Shown piece after piece: positions 1-5,681 of a stretch of DNA of 16,098 nt. This DNA is from an uncultured Bacillaceae bacterium (GTDB taxonomy: Bacteria > Bacillota > Bacilli > Bacillales > Cytobacillaceae). A program made the position numbers and the translations under genes. The notes under the pieces were generated by a model. It saw only the letters and a list, made by a program, of their open reading frames with translations, searched no databases and had not been told where the DNA came from. Positions within the stretch are counted from its first letter, which is position 1, and every line of letters starts with the position of its first letter. The stretch spans positions 1-16,098 of the forward strand of contig CALKIU010000054.1 in assembly GCA_937995745.1 (NCBI GenBank), in the 5' to 3' direction.

Positions 1-19
1 AACAACTAATCAAACTCAA

Positions 20-125
20 CTAACCCGGGACAGGGGGAAACCCGGGACAGGGGGACAGGTTTCTTGTCCCACTGGCGGCGGTGGGACAGGGGTGGGACAT
101 AGGGACAGGTTCGTTGTCCCACCAA
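20..125 (-). repeat. GGGACAGG-type repeat element, two partial modules
   Basis: Two successive modules of the form GGGACAGG...GGTTC/TTTC..TTGTCCC lie here, separated by a GGCGGCGGTGGGACAGGGG stretch. They are the reverse complement of the right-hand end of the elements at 1265-1391, 2612-2750 and 4013-4257. The GTGCCTGGCAC half is absent. In the other copies this end faces the 3' end of a gene, so by analogy a plus-strand gene may end just left of the window. No coding role is seen. Confidence 0.7.
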
Positions 126-320
126 ATAATTCCTTTTCCTTTTTTGGGCCAAGAGGGTTGGGTTGTGCTCCAAGAACGAGGAACATGTCCTAGATGACGG
201 TGATAAAGGACGCTGACTGAGTTCAATTTGCTTTTTTTCGGGAGATAATGGGGCGGAATATACCTTTTATGCGAGAATTTTTTAGCGGCTTCGAAAAGGA
301 AAAGTTGGGTGACAAAAATC

Positions 321-440
321 AACATCGGCGATTTCAAATTTTTGTCGGAAAAATTCAGAATACAACGGTGAAAATTTTAAAATATCAGTGGAAACCCCAA
401 TTTACCGATGAATTTTTAAATATATCGGTGAAGCCCCATC
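321..440. repeat. Degenerate 20-bp tandem array (six units)
   Basis: Six consecutive 20-bp units start at 321, 341, 361, 381, 401 and 421. Each has a box resembling ATCGGTGAA (aacatcggcg, tttgtcggaa, tacaacggtg, aatatcagtg, tttaccgatg, tatatcggtg), mostly followed by an A/T-rich half such as AAATTTTTAA. Two weaker units may precede it, at 281 and 301. The period is not a multiple of three, so it is not a protein repeat. It is about two helical turns, so the boxes lie on nearly the same DNA face. Function unknown. Confidence 0.65.
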
Positions 441-550
441 CCCCTGCCGTTTTCAATCGGAAAAGAGAGGGCGGCTTTGGGCCGTCCTTCTCCGAACTGA
501 CTTTCGAAAAACTGTTGCTGACGGCCAATACCAGAATGGTCTCTTATGCG

Positions 551-580
551 TGTGTTCTGTCGTCCATAGCAGCCTATAAT
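551..580 (+). promoter_or_regulatory. Possible promoter for the 757-1200 gene
   Basis: A perfect -10 hexamer TATAAT occupies 575-580. Only weak -35 candidates precede it (for example TGTGTT at 551-556, 18-bp spacer). If used, the transcript would have a leader of about 170 nt crossing the decayed repeat at 600-730. This rests on the -10 match alone. Confidence 0.3.
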
Positions 581-599
581 TTTTCGTTTGTAAATAATT

Positions 600-730
600 G
601 GTGGGACGCGGTGCCTGTCCCCTCGACCCACCCTCGACCCAGCATCCTCTCAACCCATGAGACACGCAACTTATCCCCCCGATCCACCCGGCCCATCGGC
701 TCATCCGCGGCCCACCTACAACCCACCTCA
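600..730. repeat. Decayed GTGCCTG/GGGAC repeat relic
   Basis: This C-rich tract contains GGGACGCGGTGCCTGTCCCC at its left end and GAGACACGCAACTTATCCCC in the middle. Both are recognisable but mutated versions of the GTGCCTGGCAC and GGGACACGCAACGTCCC boxes of the intact elements elsewhere in the window. The remaining sequence is repeated CCCACC and CGACCC. It is probably an old copy. A plus-strand frame (248-778) runs across it but has no plausible ribosome-binding site or recognisable protein. Confidence 0.5.
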
Positions 731-756
731 ACTCTCAAGGAGCGTGAGTTCGCTGT

Positions 757-1200
757 ATGGTTGTTTTGCGGGATTTGAATTTTGAATACAGTAAAGTTGA
801 AATGGTTTTGTCACTTAAGCAAAAAAGAATATCTGAAAATTTTGTTAGCTTGTACTTGACCGTTACTTTTAAGTTCGGTTTTGGGGAAATCAGCCGGGAT
901 TTTGTGTGGACAGACGAAGATGTCGATGCACTTGCCGAACAAATAGAATCTATCCCTGAAACACCGGCATTCGGGTCTTTTGCCACATTTGAACCGGAAG
1001 TAAGTATGTTTTACTTCAACCCGGCAGTTGAATTTTACGATGATTTGGAGGAAGAATTTCATCTGTACATTAATATGGACAGCGGGATCTTCAACAAAAA
1101 CATTTCAACGGATACAGGCCCTTCCCTAAAGTTGGTAACGAACAAAAAGACATTGTTGCAGTGGATACAAGAGGTGCAAAAGGAGTTTCTTGACAAATAG
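757..1200 (+). CDS. Hypothetical protein, 147 aa, beta-rich
   Basis: I do not recognise the family. The predicted product is 147 residues, with alternating hydrophobic/polar segments typical of beta-strands (residues ~10-45 and 75-105), an acidic middle and a C-terminal amphipathic helix (LLQWIQEVQKEFLDK). There is no signal peptide or membrane segment, so it is probably cytosolic. The start at 757 follows AAGGAG at 737-742 with a rather long 14-nt spacer. An in-frame TGA at 745 excludes a longer version; an ATG at 802 is an alternative. The gene is visibly more AT-rich than nagA or ppdK and lies alone between repeats, ending in a strong terminator. Small orphan proteins of this kind are sometimes immunity proteins, but nothing here proves that and no toxin gene is visible. 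Confidence 0.7.
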   Translation: MVVLRDLNFEYSKVEMVLSLKQKRISENFVSLYLTVTFKFGFGEISRDFVWTDEDVDALAEQIESIPETPAFGSFATFEPEVSMFYFNPAVEFYDDLEEEFHLYINMDSGIFNKNISTDTGPSLKLVTNKKTLLQWIQEVQKEFLDK

Positions 1201-1217
1201 GCTTGTGCGACGGGAAA

Positions 1218-1248
1218 ACCGGACCAAATTTCGGTCCGGTGTTTTTTT
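1218..1248 (+). terminator. Intrinsic terminator of the 757-1200 gene
   Basis: Eight-base arms ACCGGACC (1218-1225) and GGTCCGGT (1233-1240) enclose a 7-nt loop and are followed by G and seven Ts. The hairpin starts 18 nt after the stop codon. The T-run passes directly into ATGCGTCT, the same order (ACCGGAC hairpin, T-run, TATGCGTC) that opens each of the three repeat units at 7058, 7396 and 7735. Confidence 0.85.
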
Positions 1249-1264
1249 ATGCGTCTTTTTTGGT

Positions 1265-1391
1265 GGACAGGTGCCTGGCACTACGGGACACGGAACGTCC
1301 TGGGTATGGGGGGATTGGTGCCTGGCACCGCGGGACGCCGGGTGTCCCGCTAGAGGCCGGGCTGGGACAGTGAACCTGTCCCCATGTCCCG
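1265..1391 (+). repeat. GTGCCTGGCAC/GGGACAG element overlapping the nagA 3' end
   Basis: The left half carries two GGTGCCTGGCAC boxes, each followed by a CGGGACRC...GTCC or GTCCC pair. The right half reads GGGACAGTGAACCTGTCCCC. The right end overlaps the last codons and stop of nagA (stop at 1350-1352). The orientation matches the copies at 2612-2750 and 4013-4257: the GGGACAG end faces the 3' end of a minus-strand gene. Confidence 0.8.
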
Positions 1392-2516
1392 GCCGTTGAT
1401 GGATGTTGTGTGTATTTGTAGGTTTTGATCGATGATGACGTAGTCGGCGGTTTTGCCTTGTTTGATGCTTCCGAGTTTGTGGTCTTTTTTTAGGCTGGCA
1501 GCTGGAGATAAGGATGCGAGATGCCATATTTTGTATAATGGTTCCTGCGTCCAGGCGTACAGGTTTTTGATGGCGTCCAATAGTGTGAGAGTGCTGCCCG
1601 CCAATGCTCCTGACTCTGTTTTTGCCATGCCGCCCACGACTTTCACCGGGTAATCCCCCAATGTGTACTCCCCGTCCGGCATGAGGCCGGCCCGCATACA
1701 ATCAGTGATGAGTACAAGTTTATCACCTTTAATCCGGTAGGCGAGTTTTGCCACGGCAGGATGGACATGATGCCCGTCGCATATGAGTTCCGCGTAGGTG
1801 TCCGTTTCCGCCAACGCAGCCCCGGCCACGCCCGGCTCGCGGTGGTGCAGTCCCCTCATCCCGTTGAACAGATGGACAAACAGGCGGGCTCCGGCTGCGA
1901 CAGCTTTTTTACAACAATCGTAATCGGCATCTGTGTGGGCGAGACCAACGAGAACGCCGTCGCGGCTGATGCGGCGGATGAATTCAAAGGCGCCGCTCCG
2001 TTCCGGTGCCAGGGCCATTTTTACAATCGAACCCTCAGCCAGCTCCTGCCAACGGCGGAATTCATCCAAGTCCGGGTCGCGGAAAAAATCCGGGCTTTGT
2101 GCCCCTTTGTATTTTTCCGTAAAATAAGGGCCCTCTAAAAAGATGCCTTCCGATTGGGCGCCGGGCAGACCTTGCTTTTCCGCTTCTTTGATCGCTTGGA
2201 TGGCCCTTTCCAAATCGGAAGGCGCAGAGGTTAAAGTGGTCGCCAAGAAGCGGGTGACGCCGGTTTTCGGGAGGGCTTTGGAGATTTCATGAACGGTCTC
2301 GACCGTCCCGTCCATAAAATCATGGCCGGCGATTCCGTGAATGTGGGTGTCGAACAGTCCCGGTGCGACCGTGAATCCGGTAAAGTCGCGAATTTCCGCT
2401 TCGGCGGGCGGTTCGGAGACAAACGGCCCGAACTTGCCGTCGATGACCTGTAAATAGGCATTTGTCCGCTCCCCGTTCTCAAGAAGAAAGCGGTCGGCTT
2501 TTATATAATAATTCAT
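1350..2516 (-). CDS. nagA: N-acetylglucosamine-6-phosphate deacetylase
   Basis: The product is a cytosolic amidohydrolase that deacetylates GlcNAc-6-P to GlcN-6-P, the step before NagB sends it to fructose-6-P. Its 388 residues match the family length. Visible motifs are the N-terminal metal motif HIHG (58-61), the metal-binding glutamate in FLEGPYF (E128), GLAHTDADYD (H194), VHLFNGMRGLHHREPG (H215), CDGHHVHP (249-252 region) and LITDCMRAG, with the catalytic Asp at 272. The start ATG is preceded by AAGGAAG with an 8-nt spacer. No nagB or GntR-type regulator gene is next to it here, so it seems to stand alone. The C-terminus is odd: residues 376-388 (RDMGTGSLSQPGL) and the stop are encoded inside the repeat element, so the original end has been replaced or read through. 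Confidence 0.95.
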   Translation of the reverse strand: MNYYIKADRFLLENGERTNAYLQVIDGKFGPFVSEPPAEAEIRDFTGFTVAPGLFDTHIHGIAGHDFMDGTVETVHEISKALPKTGVTRFLATTLTSAPSDLERAIQAIKEAEKQGLPGAQSEGIFLEGPYFTEKYKGAQSPDFFRDPDLDEFRRWQELAEGSIVKMALAPERSGAFEFIRRISRDGVLVGLAHTDADYDCCKKAVAAGARLFVHLFNGMRGLHHREPGVAGAALAETDTYAELICDGHHVHPAVAKLAYRIKGDKLVLITDCMRAGLMPDGEYTLGDYPVKVVGGMAKTESGALAGSTLTLLDAIKNLYAWTQEPLYKIWHLASLSPAASLKKDHKLGSIKQGKTADYVIIDQNLQIHTTSINGRDMGTGSLSQPGL

Positions 2517-2611
2517 CCATCCAACTTCCTTTTGTTGTGTTGTTCACACATTATTTTATCAGGTTGGGAGGTTTTGGGGGGCGCTTAGGGGGTGGTTGGT
2601 TTGGTCGAGTT

Positions 2612-2750
2612 AGTGCCTCGAGTTGGTGCCTGGCACCGCGGGACACGCAACGTCCCGGGTAGGGTGCCTGGCACCGCGGGACGCAATATGTCCCGGCAAA
2701 GCCGCGTTGGGACAGCGAACCTGTCCCCCTGTCCCTACCTTGTCCCTCCC
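2612..2750 (+). repeat. GTGCCTGGCAC/GGGACAG element
   Basis: Two GGTGCCTGGCACCGCGGGAC boxes (from about 2625 and 2669) are followed by CGTCCC and TGTCCC partners, then GGGACAGCGAACCTGTCCCC and further CTGTCCC/TTGTCCC copies. The right edge ends within 2 nt of the stop codon (2752-2754) of the minus-strand membrane-protein gene. The left edge faces the nagA 5' region. GTGCCTGGCAC is itself palindromic, so the RNA can fold on either strand. Confidence 0.8.
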
Positions 2751-2751
2751 T

Positions 2752-3294
2752 TTATCCATGGGTAGATTCTTTTTTGGGGAAGATGGTGTAGCTGAAGCTG
2801 ATGAGAAAGTCGATGATGAGCACAATGGTCCAGCCGAACAGTATTTGTGCCAGAGCTTTTGTTTGCTCGAGGTTGTTAATATAGAGAATCATAAAAGCAA
2901 GCAGGCTGCCGCCGATGGTCCACGCCAAAAAGTGCCGGTACCAGCCCCGCCTTTCTTCTCTTGCCAATTCTTTTCCGTATAATTTGCGTTTGACCGGTTT
3001 TTCCCCGCCGGCAAATCGGTAGACAAATTGCCGGTCCGCCCACTGAATCATTTGCCGGCCCCAACTGATACTGGCTCCAATATAGATCGCAGCCAATCCG
3101 TGGAACATGTCGGCGGTTGCGCCGTTTTTTAAATCGAAAAGGGTAAAGATGAGAAGCAGCAAATCTATCAGGGGTGTGCAAAACAGGAACACGAGGCCCA
3201 ATGTCTTCTTTTTTAACAAGTATCGGGCGACCAGCCCGGCGATGACGAAGACCCAAAATCCGATTTCACAGGCAATGATTAATAATCCTATCAA
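2752..3294 (-). CDS. Small integral membrane protein (YmcC-like)
   Basis: A polytopic membrane protein of 180 residues. Hydrophobic segments occur near the start (IGLLIIACEIGFWVFVIAGL), then LVFLFCTPLIDLLLLIFTLF, then two C-terminal segments around HFLAWTIGGSLLAFMILYI and ILFGWTIVLIIDFLI, with a basic cytosolic loop rich in K/R/E between. The longer frame starts with ATG at 3315, but the only good ribosome-binding site, AAAGGAGG, lies downstream of that ATG; it sits 7 nt before a TTG at 3294. I therefore choose TTG, giving MIGLLII. From memory, B. subtilis has a similar pairing of membrane gene ymcC beside TetR gene pksA; I treat that as a likely but unproved match. It is divergent from the TetR gene and probably repressed by it. 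Biochemical function unknown. Confidence 0.8.
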   Translation of the reverse strand: MIGLLIIACEIGFWVFVIAGLVARYLLKKKTLGLVFLFCTPLIDLLLLIFTLFDLKNGATADMFHGLAAIYIGASISWGRQMIQWADRQFVYRFAGGEKPVKRKLYGKELAREERRGWYRHFLAWTIGGSLLAFMILYINNLEQTKALAQILFGWTIVLIIDFLISFSYTIFPKKESTHG

Positions 3295-3317
3295 ACGGGA
3301 ACCTCCTTTAACCATTT

Positions 3318-3339
3318 TTTTAATACACCTGTATTAAAA
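3318..3339. promoter_or_regulatory. TetR operator 1
   Basis: A perfect inverted repeat with 10-bp arms, TTTTAATACA and TGTATTAAAA, around CC. It overlaps the -10 edge and the predicted transcription start of the leftward membrane-protein promoter. Its position between a TetR gene and its divergent neighbour, and near-identity to operator 2, make it the probable binding site of the 3386-3985 product. Confidence 0.8.
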
Positions 3340-3367
3340 TAATAAACGAATTTTTATTTTAATACAA
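3339..3367 (-). promoter_or_regulatory. Promoter of the membrane-protein gene
   Basis: Reading the minus strand, -35 TTGTAT (3362-3367) and -10 TATTAT (3339-3344) are separated by 17 bp. Transcription would start near 3332, giving a leader of about 38 nt to the TTG start at 3294. Operator 1 overlaps the -10/start region and operator 2 covers the -35, so repression by occlusion is expected. Confidence 0.65.
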
Positions 3368-3378
3368 GTGTGTTAAAA
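3357..3378. promoter_or_regulatory. TetR operator 2
   Basis: An inverted repeat with arms TTTTAATACA and TGTGTTAAAA around AG, one mismatch from perfect and nearly identical to operator 1. The two centres are 39 bp apart. It covers the -35 of the leftward promoter and a possible -10 (TAAAAT, 3374-3379) for the regulator's own gene, suggesting autoregulation. Confidence 0.75.
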
Positions 3379-3385
3379 TAAAAAT

Positions 3386-3985
3386 ATGCCTAAGATTGTC
3401 GACCATTCTAAAAGAAAAATTAAGATTGCCGAAGCAACGTGGAAAGTGATTGTGGAAGAGGGCTTGGAAAATGCTACTGTGAGAAAAGTGGCCAAAGCGG
3501 CCGGAGTGTCGCCCGGTTCCCTGCGGTATTATTTTCCGTCCCAATCGGAACTGCTTCTGTTCTCCATGGAACTGGTTTCGGATCGGGTCAAACAGAGGTT
3601 TCGGAACAAAAAGTATACCGGTTCTCCGTTGGAAGTGTTAACGGAAATGATCAGTGAATTGCTGCCGACCGATGAGGAAAAAAGAGTGGAAATGGAGGTG
3701 TGGCTCGTTTTTAACTCGAAAACACTGGTCGATCCGAAATTAAGGGAGTTGGGAAACCGGGTTTACTTGGAGATGCGCGAATCGGTCAAATATCTGATCG
3801 CCCAATTGGAGCAACAAGGCATGCTGAAAAAAGACGTTGACCCGGAGATGGAGGTGCACCGCTTGCTTGCGCTCATCGACGGTGCCGCAGTCCACCATCT
3901 CCTTCATCCAAACGACTTTACCCTTGAACAAATGGTAAAAACAGTAAAATACCATCTGCTATCCATCTGCGAATTTGAATTTTAA
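3386..3985 (+). CDS. TetR/AcrR-family transcriptional regulator (PksA-like)
   Basis: A 199-residue protein, the normal TetR length. The N-terminal DNA-binding domain has the expected pattern: helix 1 KRKIKIAEATWKVIVEEG (10-26), then NATVRKVAKAAGVSPGSLRYYFPSQSELL (29-57) with the HTH and the RYYF signature. The rest is a helical ligand/dimer domain. The family represses by binding palindromes and releases on ligand binding; the ligand is unknown. The start at 3386 has no Shine-Dalgarno sequence. It lies 7 nt after a possible -10 (TAAAAT, 3374-3379), so the mRNA may be leaderless; the next in-frame ATG falls inside the HTH and is unlikely. It is divergent from the membrane-protein gene with two shared operators. 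The sequence resembles my memory of B. subtilis PksA, with moderate certainty. Confidence 0.9.
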   Translation: MPKIVDHSKRKIKIAEATWKVIVEEGLENATVRKVAKAAGVSPGSLRYYFPSQSELLLFSMELVSDRVKQRFRNKKYTGSPLEVLTEMISELLPTDEEKRVEMEVWLVFNSKTLVDPKLRELGNRVYLEMRESVKYLIAQLEQQGMLKKDVDPEMEVHRLLALIDGAAVHHLLHPNDFTLEQMVKTVKYHLLSICEFEF

Positions 3986-4012
3986 GTAGGGTGGCTGGAA
4001 TTTAGGGGAAGG

Positions 4013-4257
4013 GTGCCTGGATTGGTGCCTGGGGGGATGGTGCCTGGCACTGCGGGACATGGAACGTCCCAGGTGCTGGCGGGGTTGGTGCCTGACACCA
4101 CGGGGGATTGGTGCCTGACACTGCGGGACACAAAACGTCCCAGAATAGGTGCCTGGCACCACGGGACGAAATTTGTCCCACCAAAGACCCTTTGTCCCAT
4201 CCCGCACGTTGGGACACCGAACCTGTCCCCCTGTCCCACCCCTGTCCCACCGCCGGC
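4013..4257 (+). repeat. Long composite GTGCCTGGCAC/GGGACAG element
   Basis: The largest copy in the window. It has several GGTGCCTGGCAC or GGTGCCTGACAC boxes with ACGTCCC partners (4018-4180), then a GGGACACCGAACCTGTCCCC right end with extra CTGTCCCACC copies. It fills the space between two convergent genes: it begins about 28 nt after the TetR stop and ends about 3 nt before the glycosyltransferase stop (4260-4262). The multiple left boxes suggest internal duplication. Confidence 0.8.
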
Positions 4258-4259
4258 TG

Positions 4260-5255
4260 TTATCGGATTATTTTTTGGATGGTTTTGATGGCGTCGTTGT
4301 TGTTTCGTTTCCGTATTTTGCGGGCGACGCGCATGCTGTCGAGGGCGAAATATTGATATTGTTCTTCCGATGAGATGATGCCTTCCATGCAGCGCGCCAT
4401 GTGGGTGACGTCGTTGTATTTTGCCACCCGGGTCGCAAAAGGGATGGAATGGGAACCGATGACCGGCACTCCCTGGATCATATGTTCGAAAGCAACGTAT
4501 GAAAAAGCCTCGCTGAGAGAAATTTGCAAGCCGAGGTGCATCGTGCCGATTAAATCAAAGCATTCCCGGTTGGACATGCGTTTATGCATAACCAATTTTA
4601 ACCCGGATTGCTCCGCCATGCTGACAATATTTTTAAAAAGCGGATTCGGCCTTTGTGGAAGAAACATATGCAGTTCAACGGGATATTTTTTGGAGAGCAT
4701 AATCACTGCGGCCACCTGGGTGATTAAATTTTTAAACGGACGATAATCACAAAACAGGCTGATTTTAATGGGGTTCATTTCACGGCTCTTCCGCCTGGCC
4801 TCTTCTTTCACCGCTGCGGGGTCTATCTCATACGAAAACGTGTTGGGCAAATAGAGAAACTCCACGTTGGATAAAGCGTTCAAGCCGACTGTTTCCTTCT
4901 TGGACGGACACGTCATTTTAAAATGTTTGCCCGCTTTTTTGCCCCAATCGACGAGCCGCGTCAATACGTCCCCTTCCACCTGAAGATGGCTCATCGTGGA
5001 ATGAATGGAAAGCACGATACTTTTGCCCGTTGCCCTGATTTTTTCCATCGTCTCATCGCTGAAGCTCGGCCCTTGCAAATTGATGCAGCGGCTGTCGCAT
5101 TGTTCGATCGCCTGAAGCAACTCTTCATCATCTTTATACCAAAACAAGTCAAAATCAATGTCCTGTTCCCGCAAAACGGTTGCCAAATGGCGCACCGAGA
5201 CGGAAACCCCCGTTTCGAAGCCGATGTCTTTGATGAAAATCGCCAAGTCCTTCAT
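4260..5255 (-). CDS. GT-B fold glycosyltransferase (GT4-like)
   Basis: A 331-residue soluble protein. The C-terminal half has the retaining GT-B signature: E249 and E257 form the EX7E motif in SEAFSYVAFEHMIQGVPVIGS, preceded by a Rossmann-like segment (IKISLFCDYRPFKNLITQVAA, 163-183) resembling the donor-binding region of glycosyltransferase family 4. The N-terminal half (LAIFIKDIGFETGVSVSVRHLATVLRE) looks like the matching acceptor domain. Length is slightly below the usual 360-400, and no membrane anchor is visible. Sugar donor and acceptor cannot be read from the sequence. The start is the ATG at 5255, with only a modest AAGGGA upstream. No sugar-nucleotide or cell-envelope genes adjoin it, so its pathway is open; the 3' end abuts a repeat element. 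Confidence 0.82.
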   Translation of the reverse strand: MKDLAIFIKDIGFETGVSVSVRHLATVLREQDIDFDLFWYKDDEELLQAIEQCDSRCINLQGPSFSDETMEKIRATGKSIVLSIHSTMSHLQVEGDVLTRLVDWGKKAGKHFKMTCPSKKETVGLNALSNVEFLYLPNTFSYEIDPAAVKEEARRKSREMNPIKISLFCDYRPFKNLITQVAAVIMLSKKYPVELHMFLPQRPNPLFKNIVSMAEQSGLKLVMHKRMSNRECFDLIGTMHLGLQISLSEAFSYVAFEHMIQGVPVIGSHSIPFATRVAKYNDVTHMARCMEGIISSEEQYQYFALDSMRVARKIRKRNNNDAIKTIQKIIR

Positions 5256-5279
5256 GTCTTCAATCCCTTTTCTTGATGT

Positions 5280-5308
5280 TTATTAGGCAGGGTCAGCGGT
5301 GCTGTCAT
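5280..5308 (-). promoter_or_regulatory. Possible promoter of the glycosyltransferase gene
   Basis: On the minus strand, ATGACA (5303-5308) and TAATAA (5280-5285) are 17 bp apart, just upstream of the 5255 start. The -35 is good but the -10 is weak. Confidence 0.35.
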
Positions 5309-5634
5309 GTGCCGGCTGCCAAAATCCGCATCCTTCCCGCTGTCCTTCAAGCGCTTTTTGGAAAAAATAGCCAGATCCCCCGGATACAAACTTGATCAAA
5401 AAAATATGCCAAAACCCGCGGGCTGCAGCCCCGCCCCACGAATGAGATGAAATGAACAAACTGCGCGCAATCTTGGGTCTGGAGGAAAAATTTCCCGCAA
5501 AAAAGGAAACTCGGAAGCCGCGCCAACACCCGCGCGACTATATAAATAGGAAGAATTCCCTAATAATTATAAATAATTTCCATCCGTCCAACAACGAAAC
5601 CAACAATAAGTTCACACAATTGTCCTTTTAAAAA
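5309..5634. other. Intergenic stretch without a recognised gene
   Basis: No frame here has both a ribosome-binding site and protein-like composition. A 60-codon minus frame (5347-5529) is low-complexity and lacks support. The left part is moderately GC-rich, with a small inverted repeat around GCGGGCTGCAGCCCCGC (about 5418). The right part (5540-5630) is AT-rich. Confidence 0.5.
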
Positions 5635-5679
5635 GTGCCTGGCACTGCGGGACGCAAAACGTCCCGCAGTGCCAGGCAC
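5635..5679 (-). terminator. Perfect 20-bp hairpin, minimal repeat element acting as terminator
   Basis: The arms 5635-5654 and 5660-5679 are exact reverse complements (20 bp) around the loop CAAAA. Each arm is GTGCCTGGCAC plus TGCGGGACG, so this is the smallest complete copy of the window's repeat family. On the minus strand it begins 2 nt after the hydrolase stop codon (5682-5684) and is followed by TTTTT, so it should act as a strong intrinsic terminator for that gene. Confidence 0.85.
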
Positions 5680-5681
5680 CA

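Noticed and set aside
248..778. 176-codon plus-strand ORF
   Set aside because: It crosses the 20-bp array (period not divisible by three) and the decayed repeat; no ribosome-binding site and no protein-like conservation pattern.
1126..1701. 191-codon minus-strand ORF
   Set aside because: It overlaps nagA in another frame on the same strand and continues through the repeat element and antisense to the 757-1200 gene; NagA motifs fix the real frame.
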